Origin: Clostridiales bacterium
Lineage (GTDB): Bacteria; Bacillota; Clostridia; Peptostreptococcales; Anaerovoracaceae
Reading direction: 5' to 3'
Length of the DNA stretch: 55,238 nucleotides
Assembly (NCBI GenBank): GCA_015058275.1
Contig: SVCQ01000012.1
Span: 1 to 55,238 of the forward strand
Program-made: the position numbers and the translations under genes
The notes under the pieces: generated by a model
The model's input: the letters and a program-made list of their open reading frames with translations, nothing else
The model's database searches: none
Told to the model about the DNA's origin: nothing
Part shown: positions 23,952-31,895 of the stretch, piece by piece
How positions within the stretch are numbered: the first letter of the stretch is position 1
Layout of the letters: each line of letters starts with the position of its first letter

Positions 23952-24581
23952 ATGGCAAAGATAATGGTATTCGATCACCCGCTGATCCAGCACAAGGTAT
24001 CGATGATGAGAGACAAGAACACCACGAGCAAGGAGTTCAGAGACCTCGCAAGAGAGGTAGCTATGCTCATGGCGTACGAAGTCACCCGTGATCTGCCTAC
24101 AAAGGATGTCGAGATCGAGACTCCTATCTGCAAGACCAAGGTCAAGATGCTCGCAGGTCTCGATACTGCGATCATCCCTATCCTGAGAGCGGGACTCGGA
24201 TTTGTAGACGGCATGCTCGAGATCATCCCTAATGCCAAGGTCGGCCACGTCGGACTCTACAGAGACCCTGATTCACATGAGCCGGTAGAGTACTACTGCA
24301 AGCTCCCTGAGGACATCGACAAGAGGAGAGTCATCATCGTAGATCCGATGCTCGCCACAGGCGGAAGTGCTGTTGCGGCATGCGACTTCGTAAAGAGGAA
24401 GGGCGCAAAGGACGTCACATTTATGTGCCTCATCGCAGCTCCTGAGGGCATCGAGGCTCTGACGACTGCTCACCCTGATGTAGACATCTTCATTGCAGCC
24501 AAGGACGAGTGCCTCAACGAGAACGCATACATCGTACCGGGTCTCGGCGATGCAGGCGACCGTATCTTCGGCACCAAGTAA
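23952..24581 (+). CDS. upp: Uracil phosphoribosyltransferase
   Basis: A 209-aa enzyme converting uracil and PRPP to UMP in pyrimidine salvage. The N-terminal [20 protein letters not shown] and the PRPP loop [10 protein letters not shown] (about 130-140) are diagnostic, as is the C-terminal [23 protein letters not shown] precedes the start. A short AT-rich gap from the Sua5-like gene (23880-23940, with TATATT-like sequence) may hold its own promoter. Confidence 0.97.
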   Translation: MAKIMVFDHPLIQHKVSMMRDKNTTSKEFRDLAREVAMLMAYEVTRDLPTKDVEIETPICKTKVKMLAGLDTAIIPILRAGLGFVDGMLEIIPNAKVGHVGLYRDPDSHEPVEYYCKLPEDIDKRRVIIVDPMLATGGSAVAACDFVKRKGAKDVTFMCLIAAPEGIEALTTAHPDVDIFIAAKDECLNENAYIVPGLGDAGDRIFGTK

Positions 24582-24600
24582 TAAGGTAATAAAAGCACAG

Positions 24601-25023
24601 ATGGAAAGGCTTAAACTTCTCAGAGTCGTAATGAGGAGGCTGCAGTTCGACAGGATAATCGCGGGCTTCGTTGTCTTCCTGTTTGTCGCATCAGCCATAA
24701 TAGCCGCGGTCGAGCCGGGCATCCACGGCCTGGGCGAAGGCCTGTGGTATTCATTCGTTGCCTGCACATCGATAGGCTTCGGTGACCTCGTGGCCGTGAC
24801 CTTCACCGGCAGGCTGCTGACGGTGATAATCACGATATATGAGATACTGATAGTGGCCATGTTCTCGGGCGTGGTCGTGAGCTACTACCTCGAGGTGGTG
24901 CACCGCAGGGAGAACGAAACGCTCACTGCCTTCCTGGACAGGCTTGAACACCTGACCGAGCTGTCAGACGAAGAGCTCTCCGAGATGCAGGACCAGGTCA
25001 CGCGCTTCAAAAAAGGAAGGTAA
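24601..25023 (+). CDS. Two-helix potassium channel
   Basis: A 140-aa ion-channel protein of the Ion_trans_2 type. Two hydrophobic helices (about 18-36 and 78-98) flank a pore loop with the selectivity filter TSIGFGD (GFGD replacing the commoner GYGD). A C-terminal cytosolic helix is Glu-rich (LEHLTELSDEELSEMQ), a likely tetramerisation coil; there is no RCK nucleotide-binding domain. The start at ATG 24601 avoids overlap with upp; the frame is open back to 24493. The ribosome site (AAGGTAATAAAAG) is weak, so translation may depend on upp. Confidence 0.85.
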   Translation: MERLKLLRVVMRRLQFDRIIAGFVVFLFVASAIIAAVEPGIHGLGEGLWYSFVACTSIGFGDLVAVTFTGRLLTVIITIYEILIVAMFSGVVVSYYLEVVHRRENETLTAFLDRLEHLTELSDEELSEMQDQVTRFKKGR

Positions 25024-25062
25024 AACGTCGAGGCGCAGGCTCCGGACACATGCGTCCGGCAT

Positions 25063-25092
25063 TTGACACAGGCTGCTTTGCAGTGGTATATT
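25063..25092 (+). promoter_or_regulatory. tyrS leader promoter
   Basis: TTGACA (25063-25068) and TATATT (25087-25092) are spaced by 18 bases. Transcription would start near 25099, just upstream of a tyrosine-rich leader peptide. Confidence 0.7.
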
Positions 25093-25119
25093 TTGTGCAT
25101 CTTTAAGAAAGGATCCCGT

Positions 25120-25188
25120 TTGGCAATGACAGGAATCAACATCGTATACATCTATTATTACAACGGTTCTTCGTCCATCGAAGAGTAG
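25120..25188 (+). CDS. Tyrosine-rich leader peptide of tyrS
   Basis: A 22-codon reading frame starting at TTG 25120 (or 20 codons from ATG 25126) behind AAAGGA. The peptide is MAMTGINIVYIYYYNGSSS followed by IEE. Four of five consecutive codons around its middle (TAC ATC TAT TAT TAC) call for tyrosine. It lies between a promoter and a terminator hairpin ahead of tyrS, the usual arrangement for ribosome-mediated attenuation, in which ribosome stalling at Tyr codons during tyrosyl-tRNA shortage lets RNA polymerase pass. Too short for ordinary gene finders; the function is inferred from codon content and position. Confidence 0.7.
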   Translation: MAMTGINIVYIYYYNGSSSIEE

Positions 25189-25229
25189 TTTTGTTGCGAT
25201 GTGAATGGGATCATACAATAGTTGACTCA

Positions 25230-25261
25230 GGCTCCGCATCAAAACTGCGGAGCCGTTTTTT
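25230..25261 (+). terminator. Attenuator terminator upstream of tyrS
   Basis: A perfect nine-pair stem (GGCTCCGCA / TGCGGAGCC) with loop TCAAAAC is followed by GTTTTTT. It is placed between the Tyr leader peptide and tyrS, 30 bases before the start codon, so it would block tyrS unless prevented from forming. Confidence 0.85.
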
Positions 25262-25290
25262 AAGCTATAGCTAAGGACAAGGAGAAGAAA

Positions 25291-26625
25291 ATGAGTTCAC
25301 TTATTCCTGACAATGTAAGCAAGCACACCAACGTGTACGACGTCCTCGAGGAGAGAGGACTCCTCGCGCAGTGCACCAATCCGGAAGGCTTCAGAGATCT
25401 GCTCGGCAGAGAGAAGATCAAGTTCTACATCGGATTTGACCCGACTGCAGACTGCCTGCATATCGGACACTTCATCCCGATGATCACGATGATGTACATG
25501 CAGAAGTACGGTCATACGCCTGTATTCCTGCTCGGCGGCGGCACCGGTGAGATCGGTGACCCTTCGGGCAAGGCCGACATGCGTCAGGTCATGACCATCG
25601 ACACCATAGACGAGAACTGCAAGCAGTTCAAGAAGCTCTTCGACAAGTACATCGACTTTGACGACGAGTGGAGGTACGAGGGCAACGAGGGCGTATACAC
25701 TCCGGGACATCAGAACAGAGAGCCGCTTCCGGGCAAGGCTGTCAGCGTCAACAACGCTGAGTGGATCAGACCTGCGAAGTTCACCGAGTTCGCAAGATAC
25801 ATCGGTTCGCAGTTCAACGTCAATACGATGCTCCGCGCGGACTGCTTCAAGACACGTATGGAGAGGGATACGGGACTTACCTTCTTTGAGTTCTCATACA
25901 TGCTGCTCCAGAGCTATGACTTCTACGTCATGCACAGAGACTTCGGCCTCATGGCACAGCTGGGCGGCAACGACCAGTGGTCCAACATCATCGGCGGAGT
26001 CGACCTCACAAGGAAACTCTGCGGAGACGAGGTATACGGCCTGACGGTGTCGTTGCTCCTCAAGAGCGACGGCCAGAAGATGGGCAAGACAGTCGGCGGA
26101 GCTCTCTGGCTCGATGAGCGCAAGACTCCTGTATACGACTTCTTCCAGTACTGGAGGAATGTCGACGACGCAGACGTCAACACATGCCTCCGCATGCTGA
26201 CCTTCCTGCCTATGGAGGAGGTCAACAGACTCTCGGCTCTCGAGGGATCCGAGATCAACAAGGCCAAGGAGGTCCTCGCATTCGAGGTCACCAAGCTCGT
26301 ACACGGCGAGGAGAAGGCTCAGAAGGCACTTGAGGCCAGCCGCGAGGTATTCGCAGGCGGCGGAGTATCCGCAAACATGCCGACCGTGGAGATCGAAAAG
26401 GCTAAGTTCGAAGGCGAGGGCTTCGGACTCGCTCTCCTCCTCAAGGAGGCCGGTCTTGAGCCGTCGACATCCGAGGCTTACAGGACCATCCAGGGCGGCG
26501 GCGCCAGAGTCAACGGCGAGCAGATCACAGACAAGAAGTATGCTGTGACAGAGGCCGACTTCAATGACGGCGAGCTCGTACTCCAGAAGGGCAAAAAGAA
26601 ATTCATGAAGATCGTCATGAAGTAA
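25291..26625 (+). CDS. tyrS: Tyrosyl-tRNA synthetase
   Basis: A 444-aa class I synthetase charging tRNA-Tyr. The HIGH signature is intact (CLHIGH, residues 55-60), and KMGKT stands for KMSKS. QLGGNDQWSNI and the S4-like RNA-binding domain at the C-terminus (EAYRTIQGGGARVNGEQIT) confirm the family. AAGGAGAAG lies before ATG 25291. Expression appears controlled by the Tyr-codon leader and attenuator upstream. The gene ends at a strong terminator shared with the convergent TetR gene. Confidence 0.97.
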   Translation: MSSLIPDNVSKHTNVYDVLEERGLLAQCTNPEGFRDLLGREKIKFYIGFDPTADCLHIGHFIPMITMMYMQKYGHTPVFLLGGGTGEIGDPSGKADMRQVMTIDTIDENCKQFKKLFDKYIDFDDEWRYEGNEGVYTPGHQNREPLPGKAVSVNNAEWIRPAKFTEFARYIGSQFNVNTMLRADCFKTRMERDTGLTFFEFSYMLLQSYDFYVMHRDFGLMAQLGGNDQWSNIIGGVDLTRKLCGDEVYGLTVSLLLKSDGQKMGKTVGGALWLDERKTPVYDFFQYWRNVDDADVNTCLRMLTFLPMEEVNRLSALEGSEINKAKEVLAFEVTKLVHGEEKAQKALEASREVFAGGGVSANMPTVEIEKAKFEGEGFGLALLLKEAGLEPSTSEAYRTIQGGGARVNGEQITDKKYAVTEADFNDGELVLQKGKKKFMKIVMK

Positions 26626-26646
26626 GAGGACGGATCCGGACATTAC

Positions 26647-26692
26647 AAAACCGGAAGGCTGCACACCATGCACCTTCCGGTTTTCATTTTTT
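26647..26692. terminator. Bidirectional terminator between tyrS and tetR-like gene
   Basis: AAAACCGGAAGG pairs with CCTTCCGGTTTT, extended inward by TGCA/TGCA, with a T-rich tail on each strand. Confidence 0.9.
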
Positions 26693-26699
26693 GACTCTT

Positions 26700-27257
26700 T
26701 TATTTCGTGGCGTTTTTGATGATAAGCTCGGCTGAGCCTTTTTTGAGCTCGCAGATACGCTTCATGTCCTCGACGTAGTCCTCCTTCATCCCCGAATTGA
26801 TCCAGTCTGTCACCAGCCCAAAGCATGCGCACTTGTGATATCTGATGAAGAGCTCCTTGTCATAGTCCGAGATCGGGACGCTCGGGAAGACCGTGTCGGC
26901 ATATGTAGTGATGAAATGCTCGCACACCCTCCAGAGCGACGCGATGTTGGTGCTGCTGCCGGAGTTGAATATGTGCATTATGATGCGTTTGTTGGCTCTT
27001 GCGAACTCCATCGCCGCCCCGAGGCATTCCTCGATCGAATTGAGTTTTGGGTAATCTGCGATGACGCGGTCTGCGTCCTTCTCAAGTATGTCCTCGAGCA
27101 GAGCCGGGATATCCTGATAGTGATAATAGAAGGTATTGCGGCTGATGCCGGTCTGATCCGTGATATCCCTGACGGTGATCTTGTCCAGGGACTTTTTGCT
27201 GAGAAGCTCGATAAAAGCCTCGTGTATAGCGCGTTCCGTTAAATTACTGTTAGCCAT
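26700..27257 (-). CDS. TetR/AcrR family transcriptional regulator
   Basis: A 185-aa repressor-type regulator. The N-terminal HTH reads LTERAIHEAFIELLSKKSLD then ITVRDITDQTGISRNTFYYHY, the TetR signature. The C-terminal ligand-binding domain resembles the group with a helical domain ending in WINSGMKEDYVEDM, often found next to small-molecule or stress genes. The start at ATG 27257 (MANSNLTERAI) follows AGGAGA; 14 more codons are open upstream but unsupported. The divergent neighbour is a membrane-anchored protein of unknown function, whose promoter region it may control. Confidence 0.88.
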   Translation of the reverse strand: MANSNLTERAIHEAFIELLSKKSLDKITVRDITDQTGISRNTFYYHYQDIPALLEDILEKDADRVIADYPKLNSIEECLGAAMEFARANKRIIMHIFNSGSSTNIASLWRVCEHFITTYADTVFPSVPISDYDKELFIRYHKCACFGLVTDWINSGMKEDYVEDMKRICELKKGSAELIIKNATK

Positions 27258-27471
27258 TTGAATGCATCTCCTGACATTTTTTTGGGCACATCGGCGCATC
27301 CGTCACAAAACTGTGCACTAAGCCCGATGTATCAGTTCCATCCCTCTTCGGACAGGCCTATTATGTAGCTGTCAAATGAAGCGGGGCCTTGAAACCATAC
27401 AAATGGTAACAGAAGCGCCGGATTAAATAAAGCCCCCGGACGGGGCACCAGACAGAAAGGACGTGGAAAAA

Positions 27472-28002
27472 ATGAAGATGACACAGAGAGCAATCAACAT
27501 TACAGTATTCACAGTCGCAGCACTCATGATTATGCTGGTATCCGGATATTGTTTCAAAATGTTCCATGAGATCAACGCAATGGACTTAAGCAGCCTGAAC
27601 GGCACAGCGATGGGCATCGCAGCCACTGACATCGTCGAGGATCCGGGAGATGCTACACAGAGCGAGATCGCAGAAGTTCAGAACGTAGAGACAGTTATCA
27701 CAAACTGCATGACTGATGAGAACGTGATCAGCAGCGTAAGAGCAGACTATGCAAACCACCGCATCGTATATCTGATGCTCGCAGACGGAACAGCCGCAGC
27801 AGCAAAGGGCGGCAATGCAGATGAGTGGAACAAAGTACGTGAGCTCGGAGATCAGGCATCCCTCGAGGGAATGGAGATCCTTGAAGACAACGGCCTCAAT
27901 GGATGGAGCTTCGATGTAGAGATCCTCAACGACGTACATCCGACAAACGCTCTCATCACATTCAATGACGGCGAGTGCACATACGACTGCATGGCTAAAT
28001 AA
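27472..28002 (+). CDS. Membrane-anchored protein of unknown function
   Basis: A 176-aa protein with a single N-terminal hydrophobic helix (INITVFTVAALMIMLVSGYCF) and an exported acidic domain ending in FNDGECTYDCMAK, whose two cysteines could form a disulfide. ATG 27472 is placed well behind AGAAAGGA; a GTG at 27463 is too close to it. It has its own terminator. The divergent TetR gene may regulate it. No family recognised. Confidence 0.7.
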   Translation: MKMTQRAINITVFTVAALMIMLVSGYCFKMFHEINAMDLSSLNGTAMGIAATDIVEDPGDATQSEIAEVQNVETVITNCMTDENVISSVRADYANHRIVYLMLADGTAAAAKGGNADEWNKVRELGDQASLEGMEILEDNGLNGWSFDVEILNDVHPTNALITFNDGECTYDCMAK

Positions 28003-28006
28003 AAAA

Positions 28007-28027
28007 GCCGGGAGCTTTGCTCCGGGC
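28007..28027 (+). terminator. Hairpin after membrane-anchored gene
   Basis: GCCGGGAGC, loop TTT, GCTCCGGGC with one central mismatch and an upstream A-run; a plausible weak terminator. Confidence 0.5.
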
Positions 28028-28079
28028 ATGCAGCAGGGAGATTCCCTCTCACCGGCTGATGAATAAAAGATAACATACT

Positions 28080-28114
28080 ACAGGCGCGGGGCCCGAAAGG
28101 GCCCCGCGTCCTGT
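28080..28114. terminator. Strong GC hairpin between convergent genes
   Basis: CGCGGGGCCC and GGGCCCCGCG around a GAAA tetraloop, extended outward by ACAGG/CCTGT. It lies between the membrane-anchored gene and the convergent symporter. Confidence 0.75.
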
Positions 28115-28126
28115 ATTGCGTGATGA

Positions 28127-29728
28127 TCAGACGTCGGCGCTGCGAAGGGTATCCTCGTCTATCATGCCGAGGCCGGCTGACACATTGATGAGCGAGAGCG
28201 GCAGGACAAGCATCTCAAATGAGGTGACTATGAAGTCGGTGATGATGTCGAGCGCGAGCGCGACTGCCAGGGCTTCGGACGGGATGCCCATCTGCATGAA
28301 GAGTATTGAATATGCCACGGCGCCTCCGCCCGGGATAGGCGGGGTCGCTATAGCGATGATCGAGGATATGAATACCGCCACGCATATCCATGCGACAGAA
28401 CAGCTCACGTCATACTGCGTCGCAAAGAAGAACAGTATGAACAGGTTGTAGACGGCGGATATCGGCTTGTGCATCACCATGCCGAGAGGTATTCCGAACC
28501 TGATGAGGGATTCATCAATACCGAACTTCTTCTCGCAGGTGGTGACGTTGCTGCTGAAGGCGGCCGCCGAGGATGCCGTCGTGAGCGCGACAAGGAATGT
28601 CGGGAGGCTCTTCCTGATAAGCACGCCGACCGGAGCCTTCCTCCGGGCCGAAGTCAGCGTGAAGAATACCGCGGCGATCAATACGCAGGCGGCTGCGAAG
28701 AGCGCTATCAGCTTCCATGTGGATATGAGCACACTTATGCCGTTCGACCATATCATATTGATGATAACAAGGAATATGACATACGGAACGAGCCTGGCGA
28801 TGATCTCCATGAGGAACTGCACCAGCAGGTTGACCTGCTCTATGGCCCTCGCGATCGAGCTTGTCTGTTTGCCGAGATAGAGCATGGCTATGCCTATCAC
28901 TATGGCCATGAATATTATCTGAAGGGTGTTGCCCGTTGCAAACGGCTCGATTATCGTGGACGGGAATATGCCCAGTATGAGCTCGGATATGGAGGCGAAC
29001 TGTCCGCTGCCCTGCGAGGATGAGGACAGTCCCGGACCGAGCAGAGGGAAGAACGCCGAGCACAGGGCCGCGGTCAGCAGGACCGTGCCTACAAAGCGAA
29101 GCATCATCCTTTTGCCTATGCGCCCGAGTGTCGCGACATCTCCTATGCCGTAAACACCCCAGGATACCGAGAGGAATATCATCGGACCGGCTATACAGCC
29201 GAGTATGTTGAAGAATGTATTGTATATAGGATCGACCAGTGAGTTTAGCAGCAGCTCACGCAGGTGATCGGGCAGGAGGAAGAGTCCCGCCATACCGACT
29301 ATGATGGCCGAGAGTATTACGATACAGAGGGTGGCGATCTGCCCCAGTGATTTCTTCCTGAGTCTGAATTTGATGCAGTTGAAGCCGTTGTTGTAGCTGT
29401 ACTCCGGCTCGAGACGCATGCTGACGAGTATGCTGTCGCAAAATGAGCCGAACTCATCGTCGTTTTCGTAATACGGATCGAGTGACTTGCCCTCAGCCTC
29501 GATGGTGATATACGGAGTTCGCAGGAATCTGCCCGTCGAAACGACGACGCGATTGCCCTCACATCCGTGATTAAGCCAGTAAAGCAGGCATTCCTCCGCG
29601 GAGAGTCTGTATCTGAGCGCGTCCTTTCTCTCTGAGCCTATGCTGATGCAGTGGTCGAAGACCATCTCGGATATCTCGTCGCATGCAGCCGGCTCCAGTA
29701 TGTATTCCTTTTTTAAAAGCTCTGCCAT
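28127..29728 (-). CDS. SDF-family symporter with N-terminal ATPase-like domain (second copy)
   Basis: A 533-aa paralog in architecture of the 6255-7889 protein. Residues about 1-130 are soluble and resemble a histidine-kinase/anti-sigma ATPase fold: RLSAEECLLYWLNH as an N-box-like helix, ITIEAEGKSLDP, and NNGFNCIKFRLRKK. From about 135 it is a dicarboxylate/amino-acid:cation symporter, keeping a serine hairpin (TTASSAAAFSSN) and PPIPGGGAV, while MHKPISAVYN replaces NMDGT and the NVTGD motif is not recognisable. It is therefore closer to GltP at the first hairpin but divergent at the substrate site. It is convergent with the 27472 gene and divergent from prmA. The substrate is unknown. Confidence 0.8.
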   Translation of the reverse strand: MAELLKKEYILEPAACDEISEMVFDHCISIGSERKDALRYRLSAEECLLYWLNHGCEGNRVVVSTGRFLRTPYITIEAEGKSLDPYYENDDEFGSFCDSILVSMRLEPEYSYNNGFNCIKFRLRKKSLGQIATLCIVILSAIIVGMAGLFLLPDHLRELLLNSLVDPIYNTFFNILGCIAGPMIFLSVSWGVYGIGDVATLGRIGKRMMLRFVGTVLLTAALCSAFFPLLGPGLSSSSQGSGQFASISELILGIFPSTIIEPFATGNTLQIIFMAIVIGIAMLYLGKQTSSIARAIEQVNLLVQFLMEIIARLVPYVIFLVIINMIWSNGISVLISTWKLIALFAAACVLIAAVFFTLTSARRKAPVGVLIRKSLPTFLVALTTASSAAAFSSNVTTCEKKFGIDESLIRFGIPLGMVMHKPISAVYNLFILFFFATQYDVSCSVAWICVAVFISSIIAIATPPIPGGGAVAYSILFMQMGIPSEALAVALALDIITDFIVTSFEMLVLPLSLINVSAGLGMIDEDTLRSADV

Positions 29729-29805
29729 ATCTGATTCCTCTTGCCCCGTCGATTTGTTTTGTAAAAGTATACTACAAAACCCGCCGCTTGTTCATGTCCA
29801 TGTTG

Positions 29806-29811
29806 TATAAT
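29806..29811 (+). promoter_or_regulatory. -10 element suggesting leaderless prmA transcript
   Basis: A consensus TATAAT ends six bases before the ATG of prmA, which would put the transcription start at or within the start codon. No ribosome site or clear -35 box is seen. Confidence 0.4.
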
Positions 29812-29817
29812 TGTTCC

Positions 29818-30744
29818 ATGAGATATATACAGTTACAGATCAGGACAGATAAGGCGTCGGCGGAGGCGCTGGAGGCGGTCCTCATAGAGGGCGGCTTTGA
29901 GTCGATGCAGATAGACGACAGCTCGGTCGCCAGGGACATCCTGGACAATCCGGAGCTTTATAAATACGACTATCTGAGCGATGAGATAGCGGACTTCGCA
30001 GACCATGCCACAGATGAGGTCACGATCACGCTCTACTTCACGGATGATGAAGAGGGGCGCTCCAGCCTGGCCAAAGCCCAGGCTTTGACCGGCGGATACG
30101 AGAGCGCAGTCTCTGTGACCGGTGATGACAGCGAGTGGCTGTACAAATGGCAGGAGCACTTCAGGCCGACTAAGATAGGCGGGCGCATAGTCGTCAAGCC
30201 GTCGTGGGAGGACTATGAGGCTTCGGACGGCGAGCTTGTGATCGAGATGGATCCCGGCATGGCCTTCGGAAGCGGGCTTCACGAGACGACATCGCTTTGC
30301 ATCAGGGCCCTCGAAGAGTACATGAAGGAAGGAGAGAGGGTGCTCGATGTCGGTACCGGCACAGGCATACTCGCCATGGCGGCAGTCCTGCTCGGAGCGT
30401 CTGATGCGCTGGGCATAGACATCGATGACGAGGCTGTCAGGGTCGCTTCGGAGAACATCTCTCTAAACGGCATGTCCGGCAGCATCCGGATCATAAAGGG
30501 CGATCTCACTGAGGGAGTCAGCTACGACGCGGATGTCATAGTGGCCAATCTCATGGCCGATCTTGTGATGAGGCTCTCGCCTGCAGCGGCTTCTCATCTC
30601 AAACCGGGCGGCCTGTACATCACATCGGGCATACTGGATATTAAGGAAGAGATCGTCTGTGACTCGATCAGGGATGCAGGCTTTGAGATCATCGAAGTGC
30701 TCTCGGACGGAGAGTGGCGGGCGGTCGTAGCAAGGAGATCGTAG
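29818..30744 (+). CDS. prmA: Ribosomal protein L11 methyltransferase
   Basis: A 308-aa SAM-dependent methyltransferase that trimethylates ribosomal protein L11. The N-terminal substrate-binding domain (MRYIQLQIRTDKASAEALEA) is followed by WQEHFRPTKIGGRIVVKPSW, GMAFGSGLHETT, the SAM motif VLDVGTGTGILAMAA and the NLMADLV motif. ATG 29818 gives the family's length; the longer frame from 29683 would overlap the divergent symporter. It has no ribosome site, but a TATAAT box lies just upstream. Confidence 0.93.
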   Translation: MRYIQLQIRTDKASAEALEAVLIEGGFESMQIDDSSVARDILDNPELYKYDYLSDEIADFADHATDEVTITLYFTDDEEGRSSLAKAQALTGGYESAVSVTGDDSEWLYKWQEHFRPTKIGGRIVVKPSWEDYEASDGELVIEMDPGMAFGSGLHETTSLCIRALEEYMKEGERVLDVGTGTGILAMAAVLLGASDALGIDIDDEAVRVASENISLNGMSGSIRIIKGDLTEGVSYDADVIVANLMADLVMRLSPAAASHLKPGGLYITSGILDIKEEIVCDSIRDAGFEIIEVLSDGEWRAVVARRS

Positions 30745-30799
30745 CCGGCAAAGCAAAGCAAGGCCGGCGCCGCAGGGAGATTACAGCAGGAGGGATGAA

Positions 30800-31255
30800 A
30801 TGGTAAAGGAAGTTGTTCTTGAGAAGATGCTCGCTGATGCGACAGAGAATTTCACAACGGGATACATGTGCTCCGAGTCCGTGCTCGAGGTGCTTAACCG
30901 CCACTATGAGCTCGGCATCGGCGAGGAGGCGATAGCGCTGTCGACGGGCTTCCCGTACGGCTTCGGCGACGGCGGCAATGTATGCGGCGCAGTCGCTGGC
31001 GCGACCATGTGCCTCGGCAAGGTCTTCGGCAGGACGGTCAAGGGCGATCCGGCCTTCCGGAAGTGCATAGACCTTGTAAGGGAGCTCAACGAGGACGTAG
31101 CGAAGGAATACGTGAGCAGCATCTGTCCTGAGCTGATCGCGGATTATGAGTTCACAGATCCGGAACGCAAGAAGTACTGCACCGGAATAGTGCACTGCTG
31201 CATCAGGTCCTTTGCGAAGATAATGGAGCGTGAATGCGGGGTCGCGGTCAGATAA
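30800..31255 (+). CDS. C_GCAxxG_C_C family putative redox protein
   Basis: A 151-aa protein with the cysteine pattern that names the family: Cys24 in YMCSESV, VCGAVAGATMC with two cysteines, and KKYCTGIVHCC near the C-terminus. Members occur widely in anaerobes, sometimes as selenoproteins; here every position is a normal Cys codon. A redox or metal role is assumed for the family, but the reaction is unknown. AGGAGG precedes ATG 30800, shortly after prmA. Confidence 0.9.
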   Translation: MVKEVVLEKMLADATENFTTGYMCSESVLEVLNRHYELGIGEEAIALSTGFPYGFGDGGNVCGAVAGATMCLGKVFGRTVKGDPAFRKCIDLVRELNEDVAKEYVSSICPELIADYEFTDPERKKYCTGIVHCCIRSFAKIMERECGVAVR

Positions 31256-31282
31256 TTACGGGCCTTCGCCCGATACTTCAAA

Positions 31283-31312
31283 TTGACACGGGGAGCCCCA
31301 AGCAGTTAGAAT
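31283..31312 (+). promoter_or_regulatory. Promoter of the DUF937 gene
   Basis: TTGACA (31283-31288) and TAGAAT (31307-31312) with an 18-base spacer that contains a GGGGAGCCCC palindrome, a possible operator. Confidence 0.65.
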
Positions 31313-31373
31313 TTGAGAGTAAACAACAGGTCTAAGACCGCATCTCAGAGGCGCAGAGCCGGGAGGATCATAT

Positions 31374-31892
31374 ATGGATATCAAAGACGTAATGGAGATG
31401 GCAATCAAGGCCGGTGCCGTCGAACAGGTAAGCAAGATGATGGGAGTCTCCGACAAGGAGGCAAGCTCGGCGATCGCAGAGATCCTGCCGGTACTCATCC
31501 AGGGCATGCAGGGCCAGGCCAAGGGCAAGGACACCAAGGAAGGCTTCCTCAAGGCTCTTGATGACCACGGCAAGGACGATACCAGCGATATCGGCAAGTT
31601 CATCAAGAACATCGACCTCGATGACGGAGCCAAGATCGTAAATCACCTTCTCGGATCCAAGGGGAAGGAGGAGGCCGCAGCCAAGGCCGGCAAGAAGAGT
31701 GGACTTGATGCAGGCACCATCATCAAGATCATGGCTATCGTAGCACCGATCCTGATGACTCAGATGGGCAAAAAGGCCAACAACGAAGCCAAGAACAGCA
31801 GCTCCGGCGACATGGGCGGCATCGTAGGAAGCCTCCTCGATAACGTTGACGTAGGCGATGTTATCAAGATCGCAGGCATACTTCTCAAGTAG
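31374..31892 (+). CDS. DUF937 domain protein
   Basis: A 172-aa Ala/Lys/Gly-rich protein with the DUF937 layout: helical N-terminus (IKAGAVEQVSKMMGVSDKEA), a central GAKIVNHLLGSKGK segment and a hydrophobic stretch IIKIMAIVAPILMTQMGKKA near residues 115-135, ending in GGIVGSLLDNVDVGDVIKI. Function is unknown for the family. A good ribosome site (GGGAGG) precedes the ATG. The next gene, encoding a membrane protein, starts three bases after the stop, so the two form an operon. Confidence 0.85.
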   Translation: MDIKDVMEMAIKAGAVEQVSKMMGVSDKEASSAIAEILPVLIQGMQGQAKGKDTKEGFLKALDDHGKDDTSDIGKFIKNIDLDDGAKIVNHLLGSKGKEEAAAKAGKKSGLDAGTIIKIMAIVAPILMTQMGKKANNEAKNSSSGDMGGIVGSLLDNVDVGDVIKIAGILLK

Positions 31893-31895
31893 GTC

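Noticed and set aside
25099-25290. T-box riboswitch ahead of tyrS
   Set aside because: The conserved T-box sequence and specifier stem are not visible; a Tyr-codon leader peptide explains the layout better.
27280-27330. Inverted repeat ACATCGG/CCGATGT as TetR operator
   Set aside because: The arms are far apart with an unrelated centre; too weak to call.
30800-31255. Selenoprotein version of C_GCAxxG_C_C
   Set aside because: All family positions are ordinary Cys codons and no in-frame TGA occurs.
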